Part shown: piece by piece, positions 21,051-34,800 of the stretch
How positions within the stretch are numbered: the first letter of the stretch is position 1
Layout: every line of letters starts with the position of its first letter
DNA from: Athripsodes cinereus
Taxonomy: Eukaryota; Arthropoda; Insecta; Trichoptera; Leptoceridae
Reading direction: 5' to 3'
Assembly: GCA_947579605.1 (NCBI GenBank)
Contig: OX388307.1
Location: 17,399,237 to 17,463,236, forward strand
DNA length: 64,000 nucleotides
Program-made: the position numbers and the translations under genes
The notes under the pieces: model-generated
What the model saw: the letters and a program-made list of their open reading frames with translations, nothing else
Database searches by the model: none
What the model was told of the DNA's origin: nothing

Positions 21051-22031
21051 GGGTAGGTTGGTACAAGAGTGCGCACTTTAGACGTTATTTGATTTTTTAC
21101 AGATATTAAAAAAAAATTACCAACTTAATAATGTATTTCAGTAGTTTGGTATATTGTCTCATAGATGTTCATAGTAGAATTTCCTAAGAAAGTACTTAAT
21201 ACAAAAAATAATAAAAACAAAAACACCCTAAAATGCGCACTCTTACACTAGATATAGGTGTGTGCAAGAGTGCGCACGACTGTGTATAAGTAATCAGTTC
21301 AATATGATGTTATTTATGACTAAAATAAGATAAATAAAGAATCTGTATTGTTATCAAAACAAACTTTATTGCAATGTTAATCGGAACAGCTAATTAAAAT
21401 AGTTAAAATTTATTGTAATTTATTGAAAGTCACGTAAATTAAGAAATAATTGATTTTATCCTATGTAGTTTTTGTCATGGAAATCCCAGAATCTTCTTTT
21501 TTTCTCCCCGGGTTGTTTATCCGTCTTTTTCTGGTATCTTTACTTGTTTTGATGTGAATTGATGGTATCTGAGAAACTTATGGTGCCGAAACTTGTGGTG
21601 ACTAGAATATTGTACTAGAATGCGTGCGAATACTCTTGTACAAAATTCTAGTGCGCACTCTTGTACATAGTGGACATTATCAATATATTATAAAATTCCC
21701 GCCAATATGTCATGACGACGTCATTCAACATGTGAGTGTACAATTGTAAATGACAAATAAATTGAAATAAGTAAATAAATGTGTTTTAACATAAATAGAT
21801 TTTATTTGACACGGTCTCTAAAAAGCCTAAATTTTTTAAGAAATGGATGAAAAAATGATTTTCTTACCTAGAATCTTTAATAATCGACTGAAATTCGCAA
21901 AAAATGGACACCGACAAGCGCTCAACTTCTAAAATAAAATTCCCATTGTAGATATCAGAAAACATTATTAATGATCCAGAGATATGCAGTGCGTACTCTT
22001 GTACACTACGCACTCTTGTACCAACCTACCC
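21051..22031. mobile_element. TA-target MITE with repeated AAGAGTGCGCAC motif
   Basis: About 25-bp perfect TIRs begin GGGTAGGTTGGTACAAGAG. TA flanks each end (21049-21050, 22032-22033), pointing to a Tc1/mariner-type target. The motif GCAAGAGTGCGCAC or variants recurs on both strands near 21065, 21236, 21262, 21630, 21655, 21992 and 22008. No ORF. Nested in the YqaJ element. Confidence 0.88.
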
Positions 22032-23103
22032 TACATCACAACACAATAGCGTTTACGAATGTATACGTATTAGTTCGCGCCTCCCTTCCTCAAGTCTCCC
22101 CCGCATTGTGCGATAGAGACAACTGCAGCTTGGACTGAAAATACTTATTAAAATTACAAAAATCATCGATTCGTAGTCCCCTGATTCCTTCTCCAAAACT
22201 TAACCGATTTCAGTACTTTTTTCATTAAAAATTAAAATAAGGCTTGAGCTGTGTTTCTATGTTTTCATTTTTTTATAAAATCTAGTCAAATATGTTTTCT
22301 GGATGTTTGAATTCAGCTGAAAAACCGGTCGTTTTTTTAAGTTTTTGAACGTTTATTTCTTTTTTAATAAATAATTTATGAAAAAAACGAAATCATAGGG
22401 ACATGCTATTAGTAACCATAGATGTTCAGGAAAAAAAATATGACTCTACCGGTATTATCCAGGGAGAAAACAGGGGACTATTTTTGTATGGAAAAACGGC
22501 CGGTCTGTTTCCTCTTAATATTTTAAATTTTAAAACAACCAGGTAGCAAAAACATTCATTGGTTCAAAGTAATTTTAAGACAATGTAGTTCTCTTTTCTG
22601 AGTTACATATATATCTAACATTCTGATACATCCATCATTAATAAAAAGAGAAAACTCTACACTTCTAAAATAATATCAACTGACTACAATCAAAAATACA
22701 TGTATCATATTAACCCATACCAGCTAAATACCAACGGGGTTAAATATTAAGAGATAGCCACTTTTCATGGCACTTTAAACTCTATTCAGTTACAAACTGG
22801 GGACATAGACAAACCGTACTTAGCCATCGACTACTGGCAAACTTTTCACAATCTACTTTCATGTACTGTGTAATTATGCGTTATTATTGCAGTTATAGTA
22901 AAAAAATTGTTTGTAATCGATCGCCAAGTACGGTTTGTCTAGGGGGTCTGTTCACATATAAAAGTATATACTAGTTTGTAAAACACAACTGATGAATTTT
23001 ATTTGTATACATAAATTAAAAAAGTGCATAAAAAAATGAGATCAAAATGAGAAATTATAGTCTAAAGTATCAATATTAAACAAAAATAAATAAATATTAA
23101 CGA

Positions 23104-23310
23104 TATAATGAAAACAAAATTGTTTTTAGGTTTTACTATTATTTATTTGTTAAATAAGTTACCAGTTTTCGACCTATGAGGTCATTGTCAAACTTTGGTA
23201 ACTTATTTAACAAATAAATCATAATAAAACCTAAAAACAATTTTGTTTTCATTATATTATATTATATGGAGTTTTACAAAATCAACGTCGACTCAATCAA
23301 TATAATAAAT
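23104..23310. repeat. Foldback repeat plus dispersed 3' motif, copy 1
   Basis: Arms 23104-23163 and 23197-23256 are reverse complements (gaaaacaaaattgtttttag ... ctaaaaacaattttgttttc) around a short loop. Directly after is tggagttttacaaaatcaac and gtcgactcaatcaat, a motif also found at 28688-28722, 62334-62372 and 63271-63308. A second, partly deleted copy of the foldback lies at 62212-62330. Confidence 0.75.
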
Positions 23311-23929
23311 ATTAAATTGATAAGTGGAAACTTTCAAATAGATACACAAATATAATAATTTGGACAACACAGAATATGGAATAATCACAATTTTGAGTAT
23401 TAACCGTTTAAGTGCTATGCTTTTATTTAATTTATCTAAATTGCTATGCATATTTTGAATAATCCAGGAACATAAAAAGTGGTGTCAATAAAAATGCTTT
23501 CTTAGACAAATATCAAACAATGTTAACAATTCTTTTCGCATTTTACAGATGAAATATTAAACTACAGGAATATGATAGAAACATAAACTGTGTATAAATA
23601 AGCTATAATAGATACCCTTACAAAAATTAAATTTATAAAAAAAGTCAACAATTATGTTTTATAGCACAAACCCCGTGAAGTCCATTTTTTACATTGTGCC
23701 ACCTAAATTAGAGCGCCTTATCCCAGTCCTTTTGTTGCTACAAACCACAGACTGGTGTAGATTTCATCCAGGTAATTTTTCTAGCGATTTTTTTTTGTTG
23801 GAAGGAGATAGTGTCCAGTAGTAAGTGTCCATTCTCTTGCTTGAGAATTATTGAAAACACTTTGCCAAAAATCGAGTAGCGTATCTATTTGTTTCTCTAA
23901 CAGACTCCAGTAATGACATTGTACTTACA

Positions 23930-24160
23930 AAAAGCGAATGAGTGAGGAAAGAGTGCCAAAGAAAATCCTTCATACAAGACCACAAGGTAGACGTAGCGTT
24001 GGTAGACCCAAACTCCGTTGGATGGATGGTGTACAGAGAGATGTGGACGCCATTGGCATCAGGGATTGGAAGAGTACATGTCAAGATAGGGGAAGATGGA
24101 GACAAATGTTGGAGGAGGCCAAGGCTCACAACGAGCTGTAGATCAATTAATGATGATGTC
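23930..24160 (+). pseudogene. Non-LTR retrotransposon 3' end (family F)
   Basis: Plus-strand frame 23938-24141 reads MSEERVPKKILHTRPQGRRS, VGRPKLRWMDGVQRDVDAIG, and WRQMLEEAKAHNEL before the stop: the distal tail conserved in many insect RT proteins. Only about 70 codons remain; a short ATGATG tail follows. The minus-strand ORF over it is a shadow. Confidence 0.75.
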
Positions 24161-25679
24161 TTGCAAAAAGCACGCAAAATCAGAACACGTGCACACCGTC
24201 TGACCGACAAGTTCACACTAAACACAGTCGCATTTTTCACAACTAACAAATGCAGCGCCATCGCACCACGCCACATTCTAACGGTTAAATAGACTAGACT
24301 CATGTAGACTGAACATCTAACTTTGATTTTTGTCATGTCATAAAACAATCAATACATATTAGTAACTAGATTATATTGTCACAAAAATATCTGATTATAA
24401 TTATTGAGATCATGACAATGCAATCCTTTAGGTATAGCACTCTATGTCAAATTCAATTGAGTTACCTGATTGTGACAATCCTATATACTCCACTATAATA
24501 CAATCTTTTAATGTTGATATATTCAAAAACACTTAAGCTTATTACAAGATAACTTGCTTTATTGAAAAGTAGGATACTTTTAACAAAACGATGTACATTA
24601 TTGCCTTGTAGTTTGAAACACATATAGGACTAAACAGTAAAAAGAAGCACAATGATTTATGTTTTTGTCCCGAGGGTTTATTTATTTAAAAGTGAGTTTT
24701 GACATGTAGTTATCAAATCTATGATGTTTTTCTAAATCATTATCAAATACATTAAAGTTATTGTGTTTCTTTTCACTTTTTAAAATAAATATCAACACAC
24801 TCATTAATTCATATACAACTAAGCCTTGTCAAAATCTAGAAGAGACACCTACTTAGATAACATCATATATGAAAATATTTACAAATAAATAAAAAGAAAA
24901 TATCTCATTAAATCTCAACGTAAGCCAAATATATTACACCATGATACGAAATGCAACAATGACAGTACAATACCTTCAATTTGCTTCTTTTTTTAGATAC
25001 AGACACATAAAATGAATCGTAAAGATATACAAAATTTGTTAGAGATCATTCATATAGTATTTATTACAAAGAAAGATAAGGTTCATACATCTACACGGTG
25101 CTCTCAATTATAAAGAGAGTCTCACATTAGGTTAGGTTTAAAATTATATAAGTAAACATTTTCACCTACTTAATTCATCTATCTTCTATATTATAGTCTT
25201 TTCCAAAAAAATAGCCAGACCAAAGTGACTTTTAAACATAGTGATTTAGTCCTTGTTATACACACTCTTTTTGCTGGCATATTCACCTACTATAAATTTG
25301 CATTTTACTATGTGACATTCATAAATAAAAGAAAATATGATTTTTTTATTAAAGCAAAGCTGTTTTGAGAAAACTTTGTATAGCTTTACTGAAAAGTGGT
25401 ATCTCGTGATAAAATGTGTAGTTAAGCTCCAGCATACAGAACTGTTAATGACAGTTTGTTAATTAATAAAATCAAAGCAGTCTTTATGTTACATTATACA
25501 TACATAAATACAAACATATTGGCGGTGATAGTTAATCCACCCACAGAAACCAAACAATAAAATAAGAGATATTTACATAGATACAAATATTACACAGGAA
25601 TGTCTTACATAGGCTGATACAACTTACACTACTTGGTCTTACAACAGTAGAATAATACAATAGGTATTAGTTTATAATC
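24160..25679. other. Probable 3' UTR/downstream region of the BNIP2-like gene
   Basis: No coding found. The BNIP2-like stop is at 25680 on the minus strand, so transcript 3' sequence should extend left from there. Several minus-strand AATAAA candidates (TTTATT on this strand) exist and I cannot choose among them. Confidence 0.4.
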
Positions 25680-25800
25680 TCAAGATCTCAATGAATCAAA
25701 CCTCCTCACACGCTCTGGTATGGCAGCGTATTCAACAGGCACAAAGTTAGATAGCTCCTCCAGAGTATGCACATATGTCAGCTTACTAAAAAACTTGGAA
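25680..25800 (-). CDS. BNIP2-like gene, last exon h
   Basis: 121 bp: SKFFSKLTYVHTLEELSNFV, PVEYAAIPERVRRFDSLRS, stop TGA. Acceptor aatttgtttcag. The preceding intron is about 7.8 kb and holds most of the transposons between 25.9 and 33.5 kb. Confidence 0.93.
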
Positions 25801-28800
25801 CTGAAACAAATTAAAGTCTTAAAATTTAAACCATTCTAGATGAATTATTCCCATAGATTCAATTACAAACGTTAACTTAACTCTGAAAATCAAACTCACA
25901 ACGAACCCACGCTTACAAGGCCAATGTGAAAACTAGTGATGTAACGAATATTCATATTCACATTTGTCAATATTCGCAGATTTCAAAGCGAATGCATTCG
26001 TATTCACAAAAAAATATGTGGATGTTTTGCGAATATTATTTTGGTAATAAAGTATCGGATATTCGGTAAAAGTACCGGATACTTACCCGGTACATTGTAG
26101 AAAAAGGTACTGCAAGAAAATATTCTTTAAGAAAACCGAGGAGTTTTGAAATATTTTAAATTCCTATACCATTTTGAAAATTCGGCGACGGAGGGAAAGA
26201 AATTTTAATGTTTGGGCAATTGTAGAAATTCAAGCAAGTCAATATTCGCATTCGCATTCACGAATATCCAAAATCACGCATTCGTTACATCACTAGTGAA
26301 AACCTCTACTCCACCTTATTTGAGTACGTATTGACTAGGTAAAATCAACATATTAACTAGGTAACTAAATTAAAATCAATGAAACACTTTCAGAAGATCA
26401 ATTTGGATACCGCAAAGAGACAGATACAAGAAAAGCAATCTTGAGCTTAAGACTTGTTCTAGAAAAGAGAACAACAATAAATAGAAACACATATATAGCA
26501 TTTTATGTTATGAATTTTTTGACACAATTGGATGTCGGGGACTGGATTTTTTACTGACTAGAAGTGTAGATGTCTAGTGATGGGCGATATATCGATATAC
26601 GATTCGATTATATCGATAGTTCAGAACAATGCGATTATTCGATAGTATCGGAGCAAGTCGATTATTTTAATCGATTATTATATCGATTATTATAAGTCGA
26701 TTATAACATCGGTTATTATAAGTCGATTATAACAACGATAAAATATATCGACTTGCACAAGTCGATTATAAATGTTCGACTTTTGATCTACCCCTTCAAT
26801 AATTCGACTTCGACTCGTGTTAGTCGGTTCTTAGAATTCGATTTCAATACAAGTTGATACTTGCTACTAAAAGTATAGTTGGATATATACGGATGAACCA
26901 TGGCCAATATGCATTTAGGTACCTACCTACCTATAAGTATAATACAATATTATATTCATACACGATGCCATGCCGGACAACACCACAACGATGATGCAGT
27001 CAGTCAAATGATTAGTGATCGCTCCATTCCTTGCAATTTTTATAACCTAATAGGAAAACCAAGTAACTGCCAGAAAATAATAATTTAGGAATAATTTAAA
27101 CTTCTAAGATAAAATTTTGTGGAAGATTTTATTTTTATTTATTTATTCATTCATTCTTAACTGTACATTGATTACAAACAATTACATAAAAGGTATACAT
27201 TCAATACGTATTTTTATTTTAATAAGGGACAATAATTACATAAAAAATACATGCATTACAATGTTTCATAATATAAAATCATATAACCTAGGTCCTAAAA
27301 TACTCCCGAACATGGATTGAAATATAATTTCCGCTGTATTACTAAGCTAATGAAAATGAGTGGATAGCAACAAATACAAGTATTAATTATAATAAATACA
27401 AAATTACTATACCTACATATTTTTATTGTTTAGCAGATGTAAGTGATGTCTATTTATTGTACGGTACGGTATTTAAGTAGTTCACGTAAAAATAAGTTGA
27501 CGAGTAGAAGTAGGTACATTGTCTGCTTATTCTCCGAAAATACTTTGCTTTACTTGATTAATAAATTTCTTCGTTAGATTATATGTAATATCTTTTAAAG
27601 AGCGTTACTAGGTTTTACTATTAAGCTGTCTACAAGTAGAAGATCTCTTAGTAAAAAGAGAGACACTACTCGCGTAGTTACATGAACAATTTTGTAGGCA
27701 ATATTAATATGAGAACGTGAGCATTCACATTTCACAACCGCATCCTTCAACGCATAAAAACAAACTGAAATAAAGCGTGAGGAAGTGAGAGGGGAATAGA
27801 TGCGTACGTTTCGTTGAATCGTTGACGATAGTTTTGTACTTCGTTTTTCCGAATATAATACGAAAATAACCGACTTCAAAATAATCGATGTTTGTGTTAT
27901 TCATATCGCGCTACAAATAATCGATACTACTTCGATATATCGATTATTTTTTACAAGCGAAGTCGATTATTTATATCGATTGTGAATTGTGAACGACTTC
28001 GATTATTTCGATTGTAAAATATGATACTATCGCCCATCACTATAGATGTCAAACATATTTTGAACTACTACAGATTAATCATTCCAACTGATCACACGTA
28101 TCCATAGTCAACCTATTTGAATAGGTATTAACTAGGTAGGTATGTTGTATATGATACACATATATATGTGAACTTCCTTAAGGAGTGCACGACACAGAGT
28201 TTCGACGCTTATGAATCGACTTAGGCTTGGTTTAGAGTACTCTTTAAACCTAGGTAACATTGCCAATTCCTCTGTGTCATGCTTATCACATGACTTGTAA
28301 TTTTTGAAAGTTGTATATATGTATGCTACAACTCAATATTTTTCCATTCTTGAAATCACGTTTTATACGATTTCATACAATATCTGTGCTTTCAAACTGG
28401 ATAGCACAGATATTGTATGGTTTAGATAGGTGTATTGTAAAAAATCAATTATATCTTATCTTTATTTTAAAAGTTTCATCCTGCACTACATAAATCACAA
28501 CAGCTTTGGGTTAAGGCGATCTAATCAGGAAAAAAACAAAGCAGAATTCCAAAAAAAGAAAGACAGAAAAAAATCACATAAGAGACATTATTTATTAGAA
28601 ACAACAGAATCAAAGGGGAGTCACTACCCTGGCAAAAAAGTCATTTATGTTATGCTGAAAATATCAATATGAATTTTTGATATAACGTAGTTTTACAAAA
28701 TTAACGTCAACCCAATCAATAAATCAATATGAACATTCAAATCATTCAATAATTTTATAGATACAATCATGATTTTGTCAATTATTTTCAGATCCCGTCT

Positions 28801-31800
28801 CGTATAAAATACAGGTTGTTGTGTTAACATAAATAACATCAGTTAAATTAGCGGTAATAATTTATTTTATTATTATTTCCCGGACTACGCCAGTCTTAAG
28901 CTTTAATGCGACTTCATTTTAATTCTCTTGTTAGTTCGAATTCCATGGTAATAATAATATTATGGACAAGTGTTTTATTTACCCAGACGACAGAACAAAG
29001 AAAATCTTAGTGTGATAATAATTAAACATTCTTTTAATTATATAAATCATAGGTAATAACAACACTTATCTAATTAAGAGAATTTTTCATGGTAATTTTG
29101 TCTCTGAAACTGTAGAATATTTAGAAAATGTATCTTTAAAACTTTTCTGTATTTTTAAATTCAGTTTCAGATCTTAGTAGACAAATAATAATTTGAGACT
29201 ATTTTGAAATATTTTTGAATTAAATGTTTCATCACTGTCTGTTTCGAATTTCAAACATAGTATATTGCTGAAAACGTATAAATTTTAGATTTTCGAAGAG
29301 GAAACACTATGAAAGTTCATTTTAGTTGATCGAGAGTTGACCTCAGACTATCTAAAGAAAGGTCAGAGAAGCGATCAAAAGTTTTCGTTTATTTTGTTTT
29401 AAAAGAGTTGTTACAGATTCAAATACCTTCGTCGAAATTTCGAAGTTCGATAGCAAAACTTTGAACTTATCGTAGTTGTTATGTCCAATACAAGCTGTGC
29501 ATTATGGTCTACAAAGCTGTGGCTATCCTTCATATAGCTCGAATGCATATTCGAGCTATATGAAGATGGATGCTTCCGATGTTGTTTCCATTGAACTGCA
29601 ACAGATGTCTTTCCAGTTTGAAAGCACAGATATTGTATGAAATCGTATAAAAATTGATTTCAAGAATGGAAAAATATTGAGTTGTAACATATATACAACT
29701 TTCAAAAATTACAAGTCATGTGATAAGCATGACACAGAGGAATTGGGAATGTTACCTAGGTTTAAAGAGTACTCTTAACCAAGCCTAAGTCGATTCATAA
29801 GCGTCGAAACTCTGTGTCGTGCACTCCTTAAGGAAGTTCACATATGTATGTGTATCATATACAACATACCTACCTAGTTAATACCTATTCAAATAGGTTG
29901 ACTATGGATACGTGTGATCAGTTGGAATGATTAATCTGTAGTAGTTCAAAATATGTTTGACATATATAGCATTCATTGTCCTAGAAAAGGCATTTGATAA
30001 AGTAGAATGGGAACAACTTTTTAACACTCTAAACCAGATAGGAATGAGTTATAAAGACAGAAGAGCAATCTGGAGCCTATACAAGAACAAAATGGCTGTC
30101 ATTAAAAGTGGAGAGAGTTGCGCAGAAGCAAGGATCGAACAAGGTGTAAGACAGGGATGCTCAATGTCGCCAGCACTCTTCAACTGCTATATACAGCGAG
30201 CTATTGATGAACTGAGAGAAGAAATGAAGAACTGGACAGGAGTAAAAATAAATGGGAAAAAGGTTGACATGATTAGATATGCTGACAATATAGCACTGCT
30301 CGCAAACTCCGAGATGGAGAATGGAAAGTATACTACTGTCAAAGTACAACATGAAAATAAATAAAATAATAAACATTGATAACAAGCTGTCTTGTCTGCT
30401 TTGATGGAAGCAAGTCAGTGTGGTTGGTCAAAATAATTTCGATACTCTTCATCCTCTCAAGAGACTTGAAAGTTTTCTCTCCATTGATACAAAATTTCTG
30501 CTGATTTAATCACTTGTAATCCAATAATGGGGTAAGCCGACATATTTTATTTAGATCTCACATCTGAATTTCTAAACAAATTACGTTTTCAAAACCAGTG
30601 CATCAGATACAACTTGGCTTGAGGAAATTTAATCAGATTTCGGAATACAGTTCTCAATTATAGTGGAGGACTGTCAGAGAGAGAAGAGCTATTCACACAT
30701 TGTGTATTCTGTTCAAAGGTTTTATCAAATCAAGATTCACCAGTATAAATGCTTTCAATTTGCTCTTCACATGGTCTGAGATCCACCTCATGCCCAGATA
30801 TCTCAGGAATCACAGGACAAGAGTAACCCTTATTTATTTGCATTTGCAAAACTCCTTCTCTACCACATGGATGGCCAGAAAGAACGACCAACGAAAGCCA
30901 CCTCTCGACCTGATTACCGGCGGATCTAAGACATAACCAGCCTACTATTCTAGAACAAGTTAAAAACATTTCTGTTGAGGAGAAGTCACAATAAGATAGT
31001 CATGGATCATTAAACAGCGCTACATACCAGGGATGTTGCGGATGTCGATTTTTACACATCCGCGGATGTGAATGCGGATTTTTGAAGACTCACATCCGCG
31101 GATGCGGATGCGAATGCGGATGTTCAAGATGTTATAGAAAAAAGTAGGAACTATCTTAGTTGGTAGGCCCCACTGTCAAATATGTGACAAAATTGTTGCT
31201 ACAATAATATTATGATTTTTTTGGCAAAATATTTTTTTTCTTTTTTGTTATTTGCAAAAATAAAATAAAACCAGCAAAAATTAAAACGCGTCGGATCTTG
31301 TCACCAATTTTTTCGTTCCCATTGGTTAATGTCAAGTGCGAACGGCACGCGCCATTCGTCGGCCCCGCCCCATTTCTTTCTTCTCGCAACTTGTCTTACA
31401 TCCGCATCCGCATGAACATCCGCATCGATTATTGCGGATGCGGATGCAGATGTCCAAAAACATGCGGAAGCTCCGCATTTGCGGATGCGAACATTCGCGA
31501 CATCCCTGCTACATACAAGTCGTCTAAATATATTATTATTATCAAAATTTATTTTTTTTTGAGACATTTGATAAGCATTATATGAAGGGATTGGAAATGT
31601 TGCTCAAATTTAGAGAATCAAAACTTTGTATAATGCATTCATAAAGAAAGTTCATATACATATGTGTACCTTGTACACACATACATATACTTGTATGCGA
31701 GTGGTCATGCGTTTGATTCTCATAGTAAAGAGAATTTTTCTGCTTATTTTTTGAAATTGAATGGAAGGGAATGATTCATCTAAATGGTTAAAATTCAAAG

Positions 31801-34800
31801 ATGATTAACATCTACACTTCTTAGCAAGTAAATCCAGTTTTTGACACCCGATTGTCATAATCATTCAATTCAATTCAATCACTTTCATTTAAAGTTGATA
31901 TTTCAATTGACGATTCTTGGTGGAAATGCATGTTGAATTAATTATAAATAAAACACTTATTTAAAGTATATCTACTGTGACTTTTTATCGGACACGAGCC
32001 GGCTTTCAAGAGCTTCCACTCTCATCGAAAAGTAAAGAAATTACAAGTTGGTGACGAATATATATAGTAGTGATGTAACGAATATACGTATTCGCATTCG
32101 CGAATATTCGCATATTTCAAAGTATTCGCATTCGCAAAAAAATATGCGAATGTTTTGCGAATATTATAACCGATAAAAGTACTGGTTACTTACCCGGTAC
32201 AGTGTAGAAAAAGTTACTGTAAGAAAATATTCTTTAATAAAACCGAGAAGTTTTGAAATATTTTAAATTCCTATACCATTTTCTAAATTCGGTGACGGGG
32301 GGTAGAAATTTTAATGACTGAGCAATATTGTACAAATCTAAGCAAGTCAGTATTCGCTATTCGCGAATGTCGGCAACAAATATTCGCATTCGTGGATATC
32401 CAAAATCACACATTCGTTACATCACTATATCATCATCATCATCATCGATAGAGCGTTTAGTGTTGCGGGTCCCAGATGTTGGAACAAGCTGCCTCTGTGT
32501 CTGCGAGAGGAGGTGAATGGAGAGAGTTTTAAAAGAGGACTGAAGTCACACCTTTTTGCTGGGAGTTTTGGGTGATGGATACGATATACGGCGCCCTTGA
32601 GGTCATGTTATGAGTAAACGGCGCTTTACAAATTGTCCATATATATATATATATATATATATATCACTAATAATATAGTATGTTATTGGATAGCAAAACA
32701 AAAGTGATTAAGAAATTAAGTGGTAACAAACAATTGAAATAGAGTACCGTTGTGGGCGGATTTTAAGAAAAACATCTCCAGCATTTGCCTTTTAACAATA
32801 TTGGGGCAACCACAAAGTTTCTAAAATGATCACTAAAACTAGCAAAAATGTTGCCTTTTATAACATAAAATCATTACATAGTTTTCTGGTTATCAAAGAT
32901 AAAAAAAATCTTTACATAACAGCGGCATTTATCAATTTACCAAGTAAAGAAATTACAAGTTGGTGACATTTATATTCGTCACCAACTTGTAATTTCTTTA
33001 CTTTTCGCTAGCCTGATGATGAGAGCGGAAGCTTTTGAAAGCAGGCTCGCGTCCAATAAAAAGTCACAGTGGATATACTATAAACAAATGTTTTATTTAT
33101 AATTAATAAAGTTCCAATTAATTCAATTTCAACACAATTTGTTCCATTGCATCATAATTATTTAGAAACATATTTCCATAAATTTTATGTAATAATAATA
33201 ATTTATTGAGCAAAATATGACACAATATTTGACAATGACAAGAACAATGCATAAATTTATTTATTTTCAATGTGATCCATTACTTTTTGTGTATCCATAT
33301 TGCATTAATTAAAAAAACTTTTATATCTGTAGACAATATTGTTTCGTCTCTTAATGAGACATTATCAATACTAAACTTAACAAAATAAATAATAATCAAT
33401 TAAGGTGAAAATACAGTGGTAGTGGTAGAGATGTGTATAGCAAAGTTAAAGTTTTTTGAATTCATAAAATTAAATATTTGATAGCTAATTATAACCCCAA
33501 AGAGCACCAGGTGCTGGCATTTGTAGCTGGTTACACAAAAATATATCAAGACAGTTTATAATAAAAGTTAAATATTGTATAGCTTGGTATATGTGAGTGT
33601 TTCAATATAAATATATATTATAATAATAATAATCAAAAGATACCCACCTAATAAATGGGCGGGTCATGAAAACAACTGATTTCAACCAAAACGTTGGATG
33701 AACTAAATAAAGATGCTTCAAGCTCTTGCGTAATCTGTTGGGAAAGATATCAGAATACAAGTATAATATATTTACTCAGCAAAGATAAAAAAGTTTTCAA
33801 CAGTGTCCTAATATAGCAATGTATATAATATATCCTTTCTTTGTATAAACAATATTGAATTCTTCATATTTTTCTTGCGTTATAGTTAACTTTTAATAAA
33901 ACATAAATCTCCACAAGGACTCGGACGGCCCAGACGTCTTTCTTTCACAATACACCAGTCCTATGACATCAACATCATAGTGCTGAGAATGTCGTTAGTG
34001 GTGACTCAGTTAAAATAAATGGAGGAGGCTGGTTTCTGCCCTGTGGGTTGATGGGTTAAGTGAAGTGAAAACATAAATGGTAAATAAAAAAAAATACCTT
34101 CTGTCAATAAGCTGGTAGCATTTTTTTAACCAATGAAAAGTCGGCATACTTCGTTTAGATGCACTTCCATGCAAATAAATGAGAATGTAATCATCAGTTA
34201 CAAGTTGCTCCATAGTTGTCAGCACATATCTGAAACATTATATGAAAATATCTAATCTAAATACTGGGATAAAGTATGACTACTATTCATATATATTTGG
34301 GTTGAGTTGTGAAGAAATCCTGCCTTTACCAATATGAATGTATTCACTTTTTTACAAAATTGTTTGTAATTAATTTACCAACCTTTTGTAAAGAATTAAT
34401 AAATAAATTATATTAACAAATAATACACCTATAACAAGTATATATGTCATGTTTAAGCAATATGTGTTTTTAAAACACAAAAAGTTTTTTATTTTATTTT
34501 GAATTGTAAATTTCATCCCAGCTAAAAATGGAATATTATAACATTATATTAGTTTTAAATAACTTTTGATGAGAATAATCTTAACTCAAGTGTATCCATG
34601 TATGAATTACAACAAGCTCTTGTTGATTGGTGCTTAACAAATTTGTAAATCTTGGTATTCCAAATTATATTTATAAAATGATTAACGAAATATATATTCA
34701 AACAATCACGAAAATATGGTAAAACTGAGTACATGAACCCTTATAATAAAACTCATCCACTGTAATAAATTTGCATGGAAGTATATAAAATAATGTATGG

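Larger units (their letters stand above)
20220..22514. mobile_element. TTAA-flanked TIR element carrying a YqaJ-type nuclease
   Basis: Termini GAGGAAACAG (20220) and CTGTTTCCTC (to 22514) are perfect 10-bp inverted repeats with partial extension (CACGGC versus ACCGGCC). Both are abutted by TTAA (20216-20219, 22515-22518), the target of piggyBac and Kolobok superfamilies. It encloses a YqaJ-domain coding remnant (20406-20864), GC-rich DNA at 20270-20380, and a nested 981-bp MITE. No DDE transposase is visible, so the superfamily is not settled. Confidence 0.7.
31938..33108. repeat. Inverted-repeat pair enclosing a MITE and L2-like tail
   Basis: 31938-32062 (ctgtgactttttatcggac ... aagaaattacaagttggtga) is mirrored at 32975-33108 with about 85-90% identity by eye; another short copy of aagtaaagaaattacaagtt sits at 32945. 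It may be one foldback element later invaded by the hAT MITE at 32068. Confidence 0.65.

Noticed and set aside
23848..24348. 166-codon minus-strand ORF
   Set aside because: Opposite strand to a recognisable LINE tail (23930-24160); composition is that of a shadow frame.
31298..31585. ORFs on both strands over the GCGGATG repeats
   Set aside because: They lie within a hAT MITE with intact target duplication; the frames are produced by the repeated motif.
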